This document shows positions 56,421 to 64,000 of a DNA stretch of 64,000 nt, piece by piece. Position 1 is the stretch's first letter, and every line of letters begins with the position of its first letter. Made by a program: the position numbers and the translations under genes. Origin of the DNA: Cronobacter turicensis z3032 (lineage in GTDB: Bacteria > Pseudomonadota > Gammaproteobacteria > Enterobacterales > Enterobacteriaceae); NCBI GenBank assembly GCA_000027065.2, contig FN543093.2, positions 4,320,464 through 4,384,463 of the forward strand, given 5' to 3'. The notes under the pieces were generated by a model. The model was not told where the DNA came from, ran no database searches, and saw nothing but the letters and a program-made list of their open reading frames with translations.

Positions 56421-56452
56421 AAAAAACGCCTCCCGGAGTGCGGAAGGCGTTT
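56421..56452 (-). terminator. kup terminator
   Basis: On the minus strand AACGCCTTCC / GGGAGGCGTT forms the stem, followed by TTTTTTATT, just after the kup stop. Confidence 0.8.
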
Positions 56453-56462
56453 CGCTTAAGGA

Positions 56463-58334
56463 TTAAATCTCGACCTGCGTTCCCAGTTCGATAACGCGGT
56501 TCGGCGGGATCTCAAACTGGTCTGGCGCTCGTAGCGCGTTGCGCTGTAAGAGCAGGAACAGCTTGCCGCGCAGACGCAAATACCAGGGGCGATTATCGCC
56601 AATAATGAGCGACTCGTGCGACATGAAGAAGGAGGTCTCCATCATCCGACAGCTTAAGCCTTCCAGCCCGCAGCGATGGAAAATCTCTTCGACGTTCGGC
56701 GTCTCGCGCCAGCCATAGCTCGCCACCACGCGCCAGAAGGTCGGCGACAGCTGTTCGAGCGTCACGCGCTTCACGTTATGGACGTAAGGCGCGTCTTCGG
56801 TGCGCAGCGTCAGCAGGATCACGCGCTCATGCAGCACTTTGTTGTGCTTCAGGTTATGCAGCAGCGCGAATGGAATCACGTTCAGCGCGCGGGACATATA
56901 CACCGCGGTGCCCGGCACGCGGACCGGCGGCGATTTCTCAAGCGAGGTGATCATGGCATCCAGCGAATTGCCGTGCTCGTGCATCCGGCGCAGCAGGCGG
57001 AAGCGCTCGCTTTTCCAGGTCGTCATAATGATGAACATCACCAGACCCAGACTTAACGGCAACCAGCCGCCGGAGAAGAGTTTCTCCAGGTTCGCGGAGA
57101 AAAGCGGCACATCGACGCACAGAAACGCCACCACCATCAGCCCCACCAGAATGCGGTTCCAGTGCCAGTTTTTACGCGCCGCGGTCGCAAACAGAATCGA
57201 CGTCAGCACCATCGTGCCGGTTACCGCGATGCCGTAAGCCGCCGCAAGGTTACTGGAGTGCTCGAAGCTCACGATGACAATCACCACCGCGAAATAGAGC
57301 ATCCAGTTCACCACCGGGATATAAATCTGGCCCGATTCCATCTCCGAGGTATGGATAATACGCATCGGCGACAGATATCCCAGGCGCACTGCCTGACGGG
57401 TCAGGGAGAAGACGCCGGAAATCACCGCCTGCGACGCGATAACCGTCGCGAGTGTCGCCAGGATAAGCATCGGGATCAGCGCCCAGTCCGGCGCCAGCAG
57501 GAAGAAGGGGTTTTTAATCGCTTCCGGCGTTTTCAACAGCAGCGCGCCCTGGCCGAAATAGTTCAGCACCAGCGACGGCAGCACGACCGAGAACCACGCC
57601 ACGCGGATCGGCAGCTTCCCGAAATGCCCCATATCAGCGTACAGCGCTTCAACACCGGTAATAGACAGCACCACAGCGCCCAGCGCCGCAAAGGAAACCG
57701 CTTTATATTCCAGGAAAAAATGCACCGCCCAGACCGGGTTCAGCGCCTGCAACACTTCCGGGTTGTTCATAATGCCGCGCGCGCCCAGCACCGCCAGAAT
57801 CAAAAACCAGACGAGCATAATCGGCGCGAAGAGTTTCCCCACCATGCCGGTGCCGTGCTTCTGGATCATAAACAGCAGCGTCAGCACGATTATCGACAGC
57901 GGAACGATATACGGGTCGAGCGACGGCGCGGCGATTTCCAGGCCTTCAATGGCCGACATCACTGAAATCGCGGGCGTAATCACCACCTCGCCATAAAAGA
58001 AGCTGCCGCCGATAAGCCCGAGGATCACCAGCACCGACGTCATACGCGCCGAGGTATTGCGCCCGGCCAGCGACATCAGCGTCAGGATACCGCCTTCGCC
58101 GGCGTTATCCGCCCGCATCACGAAGGTCAGGTATTTAAAGGAAACAACAAAAACCAACAGCCAGAAAATTAAAGAAAGAAAGCCAAAAACGGCGTCCCGC
58201 TCCACGCCAAACCCAAACTGGCCGGAAAGACACTCTCGTAATGTATAAAGCGGACTGGTGCCGATATCGCCGTACACCACTCCGATAGCCGCCAGCGTAA
58301 TCGCAGGCAACGACTGCTTATTCTCAGTGCTCAT
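56463..58334 (-). CDS. kup: Low-affinity potassium uptake protein Kup (TrkD)
   Basis: A 623-residue inner-membrane K+/H+ symporter of the KUP/HAK/KT family. The N-terminal signature VVYGDIGTSPLYTLRE and about twelve transmembrane segments (to residue about 450) are followed by a cytoplasmic tail. The ion-path region SVMSAIEGLEIAAPSL and TGVEALYADMGHFGK are family blocks. One residue longer than E. coli Kup. Divergent from ravA across 220 bases. Confidence 0.97.
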   Translation of the reverse strand: MSTENKQSLPAITLAAIGVVYGDIGTSPLYTLRECLSGQFGFGVERDAVFGFLSLIFWLLVFVVSFKYLTFVMRADNAGEGGILTLMSLAGRNTSARMTSVLVILGLIGGSFFYGEVVITPAISVMSAIEGLEIAAPSLDPYIVPLSIIVLTLLFMIQKHGTGMVGKLFAPIMLVWFLILAVLGARGIMNNPEVLQALNPVWAVHFFLEYKAVSFAALGAVVLSITGVEALYADMGHFGKLPIRVAWFSVVLPSLVLNYFGQGALLLKTPEAIKNPFFLLAPDWALIPMLILATLATVIASQAVISGVFSLTRQAVRLGYLSPMRIIHTSEMESGQIYIPVVNWMLYFAVVIVIVSFEHSSNLAAAYGIAVTGTMVLTSILFATAARKNWHWNRILVGLMVVAFLCVDVPLFSANLEKLFSGGWLPLSLGLVMFIIMTTWKSERFRLLRRMHEHGNSLDAMITSLEKSPPVRVPGTAVYMSRALNVIPFALLHNLKHNKVLHERVILLTLRTEDAPYVHNVKRVTLEQLSPTFWRVVASYGWRETPNVEEIFHRCGLEGLSCRMMETSFFMSHESLIIGDNRPWYLRLRGKLFLLLQRNALRAPDQFEIPPNRVIELGTQVEI

Positions 58335-58554
58335 AGACTAGTCTTCGTTGAAATCCCGTGTGCGCTTCGTCCCTGGGCCCACAAAAAGCGCACAGTATGC
58401 ACGATTCGTTAAAAAATCGTACCCCTCAATCACCGAGTCTTTACCCAAATCAAGCCAAATAGATAATGGCATCAATCCATTATCAGCATGAATATGAAAC
58501 GTCTATACTCGCACCAGAAACCAGGCGGCGTAGTCAGAATGCAGAGTAACTATT

Positions 58555-60054
58555 ATGGCTCAACCCAATTTATTGGCGGAAAGAATTTCACGTCTCAGCG
58601 CAGCGCTGGAAAAAGGGCTGTTTGAACGCAGCCATGCTATCCGGATGTGCCTGCTGGCGGCGCTGAGCGGCGAGAGCGTGTTCCTGCTCGGCCCGCCCGG
58701 CATTGCGAAAAGCCTGATAGCCCGGCGGCTGAAATTCGCGTTTCAGCACGCGCGCGCGTTTGAATATCTGATGACGCGCTTCTCCACGCCGGAGGAGGTC
58801 TTCGGGCCGCTGTCTATTCAGGCTTTAAAAGATGAAGGGCGTTATGAACGTCTGACTGCAGGTTATCTGCCGGAAGCAGAAATCGTGTTTCTGGATGAAA
58901 TCTGGAAAGCGGGCCCGGCCATCCTGAATACTCTGCTGACCGCCATCAACGAACGACGTTTTCGCAACGGCGCGCACGAAGAAAAAATTCCGATGCGCCT
59001 GCTGGTCACGGCATCCAACGAACTGCCTGAAGCGGACAGCAGCCTTGAGGCGCTCTATGACCGTATGCTGATTCGCCTGTGGCTTGACCGGGTGCAGGAG
59101 AAAAACAGCTTTCGCGCGATGCTGGTAAGCCAGCAGGATGAAAATGAAAACCCGGTGCCGCCGGGCCTTCAGGTGAGCGATGAGGAGTATCAGCAGTGGC
59201 AGACCGGCATTGGCAACGTCAAACTGCCGGACGCGGTATTCGAGCTGATTTTCACCCTGCGCCAGCAGCTTGATGCGCTGCCGAACGCGCCCTATGTCTC
59301 AGATCGCCGCTGGAAGAAAGCCATTCGCCTGTTGCAGGCCAGCGCCTTTTTCAGCGGGCGCGATGCGGTGGCGCCCATCGATGTCATCCTGCTGAAAGAT
59401 TGCCTGTGGCATGATGCCAGCGCCATGACGCTGATGCAGCAGCAAATCGCGCAGCTGATGACCTCTCATGCATGGGGCCAGTACGCGATGCTTAACCGCC
59501 TCGGCGCGATCACCCAGCGCCGGATGCAGTTAGAGCAGCAGCACAGTGATAAAACGGCGCTGCGCCTTGAGAAGCAGAGCGGCATGTTCAGCCGTCGTCC
59601 ACAATATCAGCTGCCCGCCACCCTCAAGGACCCCACCCTGACGTTGCTGCTGCAAAAGCCGCTGAAGCTGCACGATATCGACGTCATTCACGTGGCGTTT
59701 ACGCGAGAGGCGCTGGAGACATGGCTGCAAAAAGGCGGCGAGATCCGCGGCAAGCTGAACGGTATCGGTTTCGCCCAGGCGCTGAATCTGGAAGTGGATG
59801 CGAGCCAGCATCTGGTGCTGCGCGATGTCAGCCTCCAGGGCACGCGTCTTGCGCTGCCAGGCGCCGCGTCGACCAACGGGATACCCGATGAAATCAAACA
59901 GCAGCTGGAAGAGCTGGATAACGAATGGCACCAGCAACATACGCGCTTCAGCGAACAGCAAAAATGCCTGTTTGTTGAAAGCGACTGGTTAGGACGCATT
60001 GAGGCCAGCCTTCAGGACGTGGGCGAGCAGATTAAACAGGCGCGCCAATGCTGA
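58555..60054 (+). CDS. ravA: Regulatory ATPase RavA
   Basis: A 499-residue MoxR-type AAA+ ATPase that forms hexamers and cages with inducible lysine decarboxylase and associates with ViaA; linked in E. coli to Fe-S and respiratory-complex maturation. Walker A is GPPGIAKS (46-53) and Walker B VFLDEIWKAG. The C-terminal part includes the LARA triple-helical and beta-barrel region. E. coli RavA is 498 residues. It overlaps viaA by seven bases. Confidence 0.96.
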   Translation: MAQPNLLAERISRLSAALEKGLFERSHAIRMCLLAALSGESVFLLGPPGIAKSLIARRLKFAFQHARAFEYLMTRFSTPEEVFGPLSIQALKDEGRYERLTAGYLPEAEIVFLDEIWKAGPAILNTLLTAINERRFRNGAHEEKIPMRLLVTASNELPEADSSLEALYDRMLIRLWLDRVQEKNSFRAMLVSQQDENENPVPPGLQVSDEEYQQWQTGIGNVKLPDAVFELIFTLRQQLDALPNAPYVSDRRWKKAIRLLQASAFFSGRDAVAPIDVILLKDCLWHDASAMTLMQQQIAQLMTSHAWGQYAMLNRLGAITQRRMQLEQQHSDKTALRLEKQSGMFSRRPQYQLPATLKDPTLTLLLQKPLKLHDIDVIHVAFTREALETWLQKGGEIRGKLNGIGFAQALNLEVDASQHLVLRDVSLQGTRLALPGAASTNGIPDEIKQQLEELDNEWHQQHTRFSEQQKCLFVESDWLGRIEASLQDVGEQIKQARQC

Positions 60055-61499
60055 CAGCGGATTCGCTGAACCTCATTCTGGCTATCAGCGAAGGCGAGCT
60101 GGTAGAAGAGATCGTCATTGCGCTGCTGGCCTCGCCGCAGCTGGCGGTATTTTTCGAAAAGTTTCCCCGCCTGAAGCACGCGCTGACCCAGGATATTCCG
60201 CGCTGGCGCGAACAGCTCAAAACCCGGCTGAAAGAGGCGCGCGTCCCGCCGGAGCTGGAAGAAGAGGTGATCGGCTATCAGAAAAGCCAGTTGCTCTCCA
60301 CCAGCCAGTTTATCGTTCAACTGCCGCAAATCAGCGCGCTGCTGCGCCGCGTCGGCTCGCCGTTTGCCGACCAGGCGCAGCGGCTTATCGCCGATAACCC
60401 CCATTTCACGCCCGCCCTGCATACCCTCTTTTTACAGCGCTGGCGGCTGAGCCTTGTCGTACAGGCCACCTCTTTTAATCAGCAGTTGCTGGAGGAAGAA
60501 CGCGAGCAGCTGTTGAGCGAGGTTCAGGAGCGCATGACCCTGAGCGGCCAGCTTGAACAGGTGCTGGTGGAGAATGAAGATTCCGCTGGTCGCCTGTGGG
60601 ACATGAGCGACGGCAAACTGCGGCGCGGCGATTATCAGCTCATCGTGAAGTATGGCGATTTCCTGGCCGATCAGCCGGAACTGATGCAGCTTGCCGAACA
60701 GCTCGGCCGTTCGCGTGAAGCGAAATCGGTGCCGAAAAAAGAGGCGCCGCTGGAAACGTTCCGCACGCTGGTGCGCGAGCCCGCTTCAGTGCCGGAACAG
60801 GTCGACGGCTTACAGCGCAGCGACGATATTCTGCGTCTGCTACCCCCGGAGCTGGCGACCCTTGGCATCACTGAACTGGAATATGAATTTTACCGGCGGC
60901 TGGTGGAGAAGCAGCTACTGACCTACCGGCTTCAGGGCGACGCGTGGCGCGAGAAAGTCATGCAGCGTCCGGTGACGCGTCAGGATTATGACGAACAACC
61001 GCGCGGGCCATTTATCGTCTGCGTGGATACGTCCGGCTCGATGGGCGGCTTTAACGAGCAGTGCGCCAAGGCCTTTTGCCTGGCGCTGATGCGTATTGCG
61101 CTGGCCGATAACCGCCGCTGTTTCATTATGCTGTTTTCCAGCGAAGTGGTGCGCTATGAGCTGTGCGGCCGTGACGGCATTGATCAGGCGATCCGCTTTC
61201 TGAGCCAGCGCTTTCGCGGCGGCACCGATCTGGCGAGCTGTTTTCGCGCGATAGCGGAAAAGCTTCAGGGCGGCGAGTGGTTCGACGCCGACGCGGTGGT
61301 AGTGTCCGATTTTATCGCCCAGCGGCTGCCGGATGAGGTGGTTAACAAGGTAAAGGAGTTGCAGCGCGTTCATCAGCACCGCTTTCATGCGGTGGCGATG
61401 TCCGCGCATGGGAAACCCGGCATCATGCGCATTTTCGATCATATCTGGCGCTTTGATACCGGGATGCGCAGCCGTCTGGTACGCCGTTTACGCCGCTGA
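60048..61499 (+). CDS. viaA: ViaA, VWA-domain partner of RavA
   Basis: A 483-residue protein whose C-terminal von Willebrand A domain has the MIDAS motif DTSGS (Asp327-Ser331 in IVCVDTSGSMGG), the Thr loop GGTDLAS and the VVSDF strand. The N-terminal two-thirds is helical. Its start lies within the ravA coding region. It stimulates RavA ATPase in E. coli. The stop is two bases from the end of convergent asnA. Confidence 0.96.
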   Translation: MLTADSLNLILAISEGELVEEIVIALLASPQLAVFFEKFPRLKHALTQDIPRWREQLKTRLKEARVPPELEEEVIGYQKSQLLSTSQFIVQLPQISALLRRVGSPFADQAQRLIADNPHFTPALHTLFLQRWRLSLVVQATSFNQQLLEEEREQLLSEVQERMTLSGQLEQVLVENEDSAGRLWDMSDGKLRRGDYQLIVKYGDFLADQPELMQLAEQLGRSREAKSVPKKEAPLETFRTLVREPASVPEQVDGLQRSDDILRLLPPELATLGITELEYEFYRRLVEKQLLTYRLQGDAWREKVMQRPVTRQDYDEQPRGPFIVCVDTSGSMGGFNEQCAKAFCLALMRIALADNRRCFIMLFSSEVVRYELCGRDGIDQAIRFLSQRFRGGTDLASCFRAIAEKLQGGEWFDADAVVVSDFIAQRLPDEVVNKVKELQRVHQHRFHAVAMSAHGKPGIMRIFDHIWRFDTGMRSRLVRRLRR

Positions 61500-61501
61500 C
61501 G

Positions 61502-62494
61502 TTACAGCAGCTCAGCGACCGCGGACTGAACCTGCTCCGGCCAGACGCCGCACTGTACCTGACCGATATGCGGCAGTTGCAGTAGCAGCATCGTGAGACG
61601 CGACTGCCCGATCCCGCCGCCGATCGTCTGCGGCATGTCGCCGTTAAGCAGCGCCTGGTGCCACTCCAGCGCCAGACGATCCTGATCGCCGGTGAGCGCC
61701 AGCTGACGTTTAAGCGCGTCGGCATCCACGCGGATCCCCATGGAGGAGATCTCAAACGCGTCTTCGAGCAGCGGGTTCCAGACGAGAATATCGCCGTTGA
61801 GACCGGCAAAACCGCTTTCGGTCGGTGTGGTCCAGTCATCATAATCCGGCGCGCGTACATCATGGCGTTTGCCGTCGGCAAGCTTACCGCCGATGCCAAT
61901 CAGGAAGACCGCCCCCAGCTCTTTCGCAATGGCGCGCTCGCGCCCTTTCGCATCCAGATCGGGGAAGCGGCGTTGCAGCGTTTCGCTATGCACAAAGTGA
62001 ATGGCGTCCGGCAGGAACGGCGTCAGCCCGAAGCGCTCCGCGGCCGCCAGTTCAGTTTCCTTAATCGCTGACCAAATGCTCTCTACCGTCTGCTTCAGCG
62101 TACCGAGATGGCGTTCGCCGTCGCCCATCACACGCTCCCAGTCCCATTGATCCACATACACCGAGTGCACCGGCGAGAGGCGGTCTTCATCAGGGCGCAG
62201 CGCTTTCATATGGGTGTAGAGCCCTTCGCCAGCGCTGAAGTCATGCTGGCCCAGCGTTTTACGCTTCCATTTCGCCAGCGAGTGCACCACTTCAAACTGC
62301 GCCTGCGGCAGCGTTTTGACGTTGACCTGCACCGCTTTTTCACAGCCGGAAAGGTTATCCTGCGTCCCGTCGCCAACGCGGCTCAGGATCGGCGCCTGCA
62401 CTTCAAGCAGACCGAGCTTTTCCTCAAGCTGGCGGGAAAAATGGGCTTTCACAAAGCTAATCTGACGCTGGCGTGTGATGTATGCGGTTTTCAT
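61502..62494 (-). CDS. asnA: Aspartate-ammonia ligase (asparagine synthetase A)
   Basis: A 330-residue cytoplasmic enzyme that makes asparagine from aspartate, ammonia and ATP. It has a class II aminoacyl-tRNA-synthetase-like fold, with the family blocks KAHFSRQLEEKLGL, HSVYVDQWDWE and TIGGGIGQSRL. Length is that of E. coli. The start at 62494 (MKTAYITRQRQ) lies behind AGGAGT; the upstream open frame is not conserved. Divergent from its activator gene asnC. Confidence 0.97.
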   Translation of the reverse strand: MKTAYITRQRQISFVKAHFSRQLEEKLGLLEVQAPILSRVGDGTQDNLSGCEKAVQVNVKTLPQAQFEVVHSLAKWKRKTLGQHDFSAGEGLYTHMKALRPDEDRLSPVHSVYVDQWDWERVMGDGERHLGTLKQTVESIWSAIKETELAAAERFGLTPFLPDAIHFVHSETLQRRFPDLDAKGRERAIAKELGAVFLIGIGGKLADGKRHDVRAPDYDDWTTPTESGFAGLNGDILVWNPLLEDAFEISSMGIRVDADALKRQLALTGDQDRLALEWHQALLNGDMPQTIGGGIGQSRLTMLLLQLPHIGQVQCGVWPEQVQSAVAELL

Positions 62495-62648
62495 TTTTTT
62501 AGGACTCCTGTACCTCTGTTGCTTTCGATTAAGCAATAAAAAAGCCCACCATTTCAATAATCATCAATAAAAAAGGCTGTACGCCTTTTAATCCGATAAT
62601 ATAGACGGCATGAAACTGACGATTACTGAATAATCATAAGGAAAACGT
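62495..62648. promoter_or_regulatory. asnA / asnC divergent control region
   Basis: The 154-base AT-rich gap should hold the AsnC-dependent asnA promoter and the asnC promoter. The T/A-rich hairpin AAAAAGGCG...CGCCTTTTA at 62568-62590 is visible. AsnC sites have no motif I can fix here. Confidence 0.5.
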
Positions 62649-63107
62649 ATGGAAAATTATCAGATCGATAATCTGGACCGCGGCATTCTGGAAGCGCTGA
62701 TGGCAAATGCTCGCACTGCCTATGCTGAACTTGCCAAGCAGTTCGGCGTCAGCCCGGGCACTATCCATGTGCGCGTGGAGAAGATGAAGCAAGCGGGGAT
62801 CATTACCGGCGCGCGTATCGATATCAGCCCGAAACAGCTCGGTTACGACGTCTGCTGCTTTATCGGCATTATTCTCAAGAGCGCGAAAGATTACCCGGCC
62901 GCGCTTGAGAAGCTGGAAAGCCTCGATGAAGTGACCGAAGCCTATTACACCACGGGCCACTACAGCATCTTTATAAAGGTAATGTGTCGATCGATAGACG
63001 CGCTGCAGCAGGTGCTTATCAACAAGATCCAAACAATTGATGAAATTCAGTCCACCGAGACGTTGATCTCCCTGCAGAACCCGATCATGCGCACCATCCG
63101 GCCATAG
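62649..63107 (+). CDS. asnC: Asparagine-responsive regulator AsnC (Lrp family)
   Basis: A 152-residue transcription factor that activates asnA in the absence of asparagine. The N-terminal helix-turn-helix (AELAKQFGVSPGTIHVRVEK, about 26-45) is followed by a C-terminal RAM ligand-binding domain (CCFIGIILKSAKDYPAAL, YYTTGHYSIFIKVM). Length matches E. coli. Its transcripts run towards mioC and oriC. Confidence 0.97.
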   Translation: MENYQIDNLDRGILEALMANARTAYAELAKQFGVSPGTIHVRVEKMKQAGIITGARIDISPKQLGYDVCCFIGIILKSAKDYPAALEKLESLDEVTEAYYTTGHYSIFIKVMCRSIDALQQVLINKIQTIDEIQSTETLISLQNPIMRTIRP

Positions 63108-63128
63108 CCGTATTTTTTAATACCCATA

Positions 63129-63137
63129 TTATCCACA
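63129..63137. promoter_or_regulatory. DnaA box of the mioC promoter
   Basis: TTATCCACA, a perfect DnaA box, lies upstream of a TACAAT -10-like hexamer (63163-63168). DnaA represses mioC transcription into oriC in E. coli through a box in the same place. Confidence 0.8.
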
Positions 63138-63196
63138 GGTAGATCCCAGCCCCTGCACAGCGTACAATACGCGTCGTTTATTCAAGGCGGACATCC

Positions 63197-63637
63197 ATGA
63201 CAGACATTACCCTGATCAGTGGCAGCACTCTTGGCGGCGCGGAATATGTGGCGGAACACCTGGCTGAAAAGCTGGAAGACGCCGGTTATAGCACCGAAAC
63301 GCTGCATGGCCCGCTTCTTGAGGATCTTAAGCCTGAAGGCACCTGGCTGATTGTCACCTCCACGCATGGCGCGGGCGATCTGCCGGACAACCTGCAACCT
63401 TTATATGATGCGCTTGCAGAGCAGCGCCCCGATCTGAACCAGGTTCGCTACGGCGCTATCGGTATCGGGAGTCGCGAATACGATACGTTTTGCGGCGCGA
63501 TAGAAAAGCTGGACGCACAATTGATCGCGTGTGGTGCGAAACGGGTCGGTGAACCACTTAAGATCAACATTCTCGATCATGATATTCCGGAGGATCCGGC
63601 CGAAGTGTGGCTGGGATCCTGGAAAAATTTGCTCTGA
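63197..63637 (+). CDS. mioC: Flavodoxin-like protein MioC
   Basis: A 146-residue FMN-binding protein; E. coli MioC acts as an electron carrier in biotin synthase assays. The phosphate loop is SGSTLGGAEYVAEHL (9-23), followed by STHGAGDLPDNL and IGIGSREYDTFCGA, which flank the flavin. Its transcript enters oriC. AAGGCGGA precedes the start. Confidence 0.96.
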   Translation: MTDITLISGSTLGGAEYVAEHLAEKLEDAGYSTETLHGPLLEDLKPEGTWLIVTSTHGAGDLPDNLQPLYDALAEQRPDLNQVRYGAIGIGSREYDTFCGAIEKLDAQLIACGAKRVGEPLKINILDHDIPEDPAEVWLGSWKNLL

Positions 63638-63639
63638 TC

Positions 63640-63960
63640 GGCGAAAAGATCGCCATTCAGCTGTGGATAAATATGCTTAAAAGCTTGGATCAACCCGTAG
63701 TTATCCAAGGTATAAGTGTTGTTCGCTTTTTGAGTTGTGCATAACCCGCATTTCTGCTCCCAGCTTATACTGTCTGGGATCACCGATCATTCACAGCAAG
63801 CGATCCCGGATAACCTTTTGATCCCAAATGGGCGATCCGGGTTATCCACAAGGGATGTCGATCCTAATAAGAGATCATAATAAAACAGATCCTTTAAATA
63901 AAAGATCTTCTTTTTAATACCAACGATCCCGGCGCTTTCTCACCAGGCTAAAGTTGAGTA
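63640..63960. other. oriC: Chromosomal replication origin oriC
   Basis: The origin lies between mioC and the start of the mnmG (gidA) side, as in E. coli but in mirrored orientation. DnaA boxes: R4 TGTGGATAA (63662-63670), R3 TTATCCAAG (63701-63709), R2 TGTGCATAA (63736-63744) and R1 TTATCCACA (63842-63850). The AT-rich unwinding element (63865-63920) has three GATCT-type 13-mers read on the minus strand (GATCTTTTATTTA, GATCTGTTTTATT, GATCTCTTATTAG). Eleven GATC sites fall within 63688-63930, the signature of SeqA/Dam control. Confidence 0.95.
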
Positions 63961-64000
63961 GAATCCACGCCCCGGGCTAGCTAACCCTCTTTCGCACAAC
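63959..64000 (+). promoter_or_regulatory. Probable mnmG (gidA) promoter region
   Basis: A TAGAAT -10-like hexamer (63959-63964) lies just beyond the 13-mers, where the gidA promoter drives transcription away from oriC. No coding sequence of mnmG is reached before the window ends. Confidence 0.4.

Overview
This window is chromosomal DNA of a member of the Enterobacteriaceae and ends inside the replication origin (oriC). The core genes (polA, glnALG, typA, hemN, rrn operon, rbs, kup, asnA, asnC, mioC) match the Escherichia coli families closely. The high-GC, GC-ending codon use and the gene order suggest Cronobacter or a close relative. The family is certain; the genus is inference.

Layout. 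1-6000: the 3' half of a chaperone-usher fimbrial cluster (truncated usher, tip-like protein, four tandem paralogous pilins), more AT-rich than its surroundings, with a possible decayed gene between pilins 1 and 2. 6.2-9.4 kb: xanP (xanthine permease) and yicH (AsmA-like). 9.6-12.5 kb: the overlapping operon yihX-yihY-dtd-fabY. 12.6-25.1 kb: a complete sulfoquinovose (sulfo-EMP) locus. yihV (kinase) and yihW/csqR (repressor) face the long operon yihU-T-S-R-Q, a TauE/SafE-type exporter, yihP, yihO and ompL. It covers outer-membrane entry, uptake, glycoside cleavage, isomerisation, phosphorylation, aldol cleavage, reduction and export; the TauE/SafE gene is an addition to the E. coli layout.

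25.2-31.8 kb: typA, then glnA-glnL-glnG with NtrC sites and a sigma-54 promoter, then the small gene yshB. 31.8-39.5 kb: hemN, an unrecognised 57-codon reading frame, yihI, the sRNA CsrC, engB, the sRNA Spot 42, polA and yihG. 39.5-42.7 kb: dsbA, srkA, yihD and mobAB. 42.8-48.2 kb: a complete rRNA operon on the minus strand (16S, tRNA-Ile, tRNA-Ala, 23S, 5S) with P1/P2 promoters and antitermination boxes. 48.3-58.3 kb: yieP, hsrA, the ribose operon rbsDACBK-R with two RbsR-type operators, and kup. 58.5-64.0 kb: ravA-viaA, asnA and asnC, mioC and oriC, with DnaA boxes, AT-rich 13-mers and dense GATC sites.

The best leads are the pilin array, the TauE/SafE gene inside the sulfoquinovose operon, the hybrid flanks of the rRNA operon (rrnA-type downstream, rrnC-type upstream), the small membrane-protein frame between yihI and hemN, and the paired rbs operators. 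I saw no CRISPR array, prophage or intact insertion sequence.
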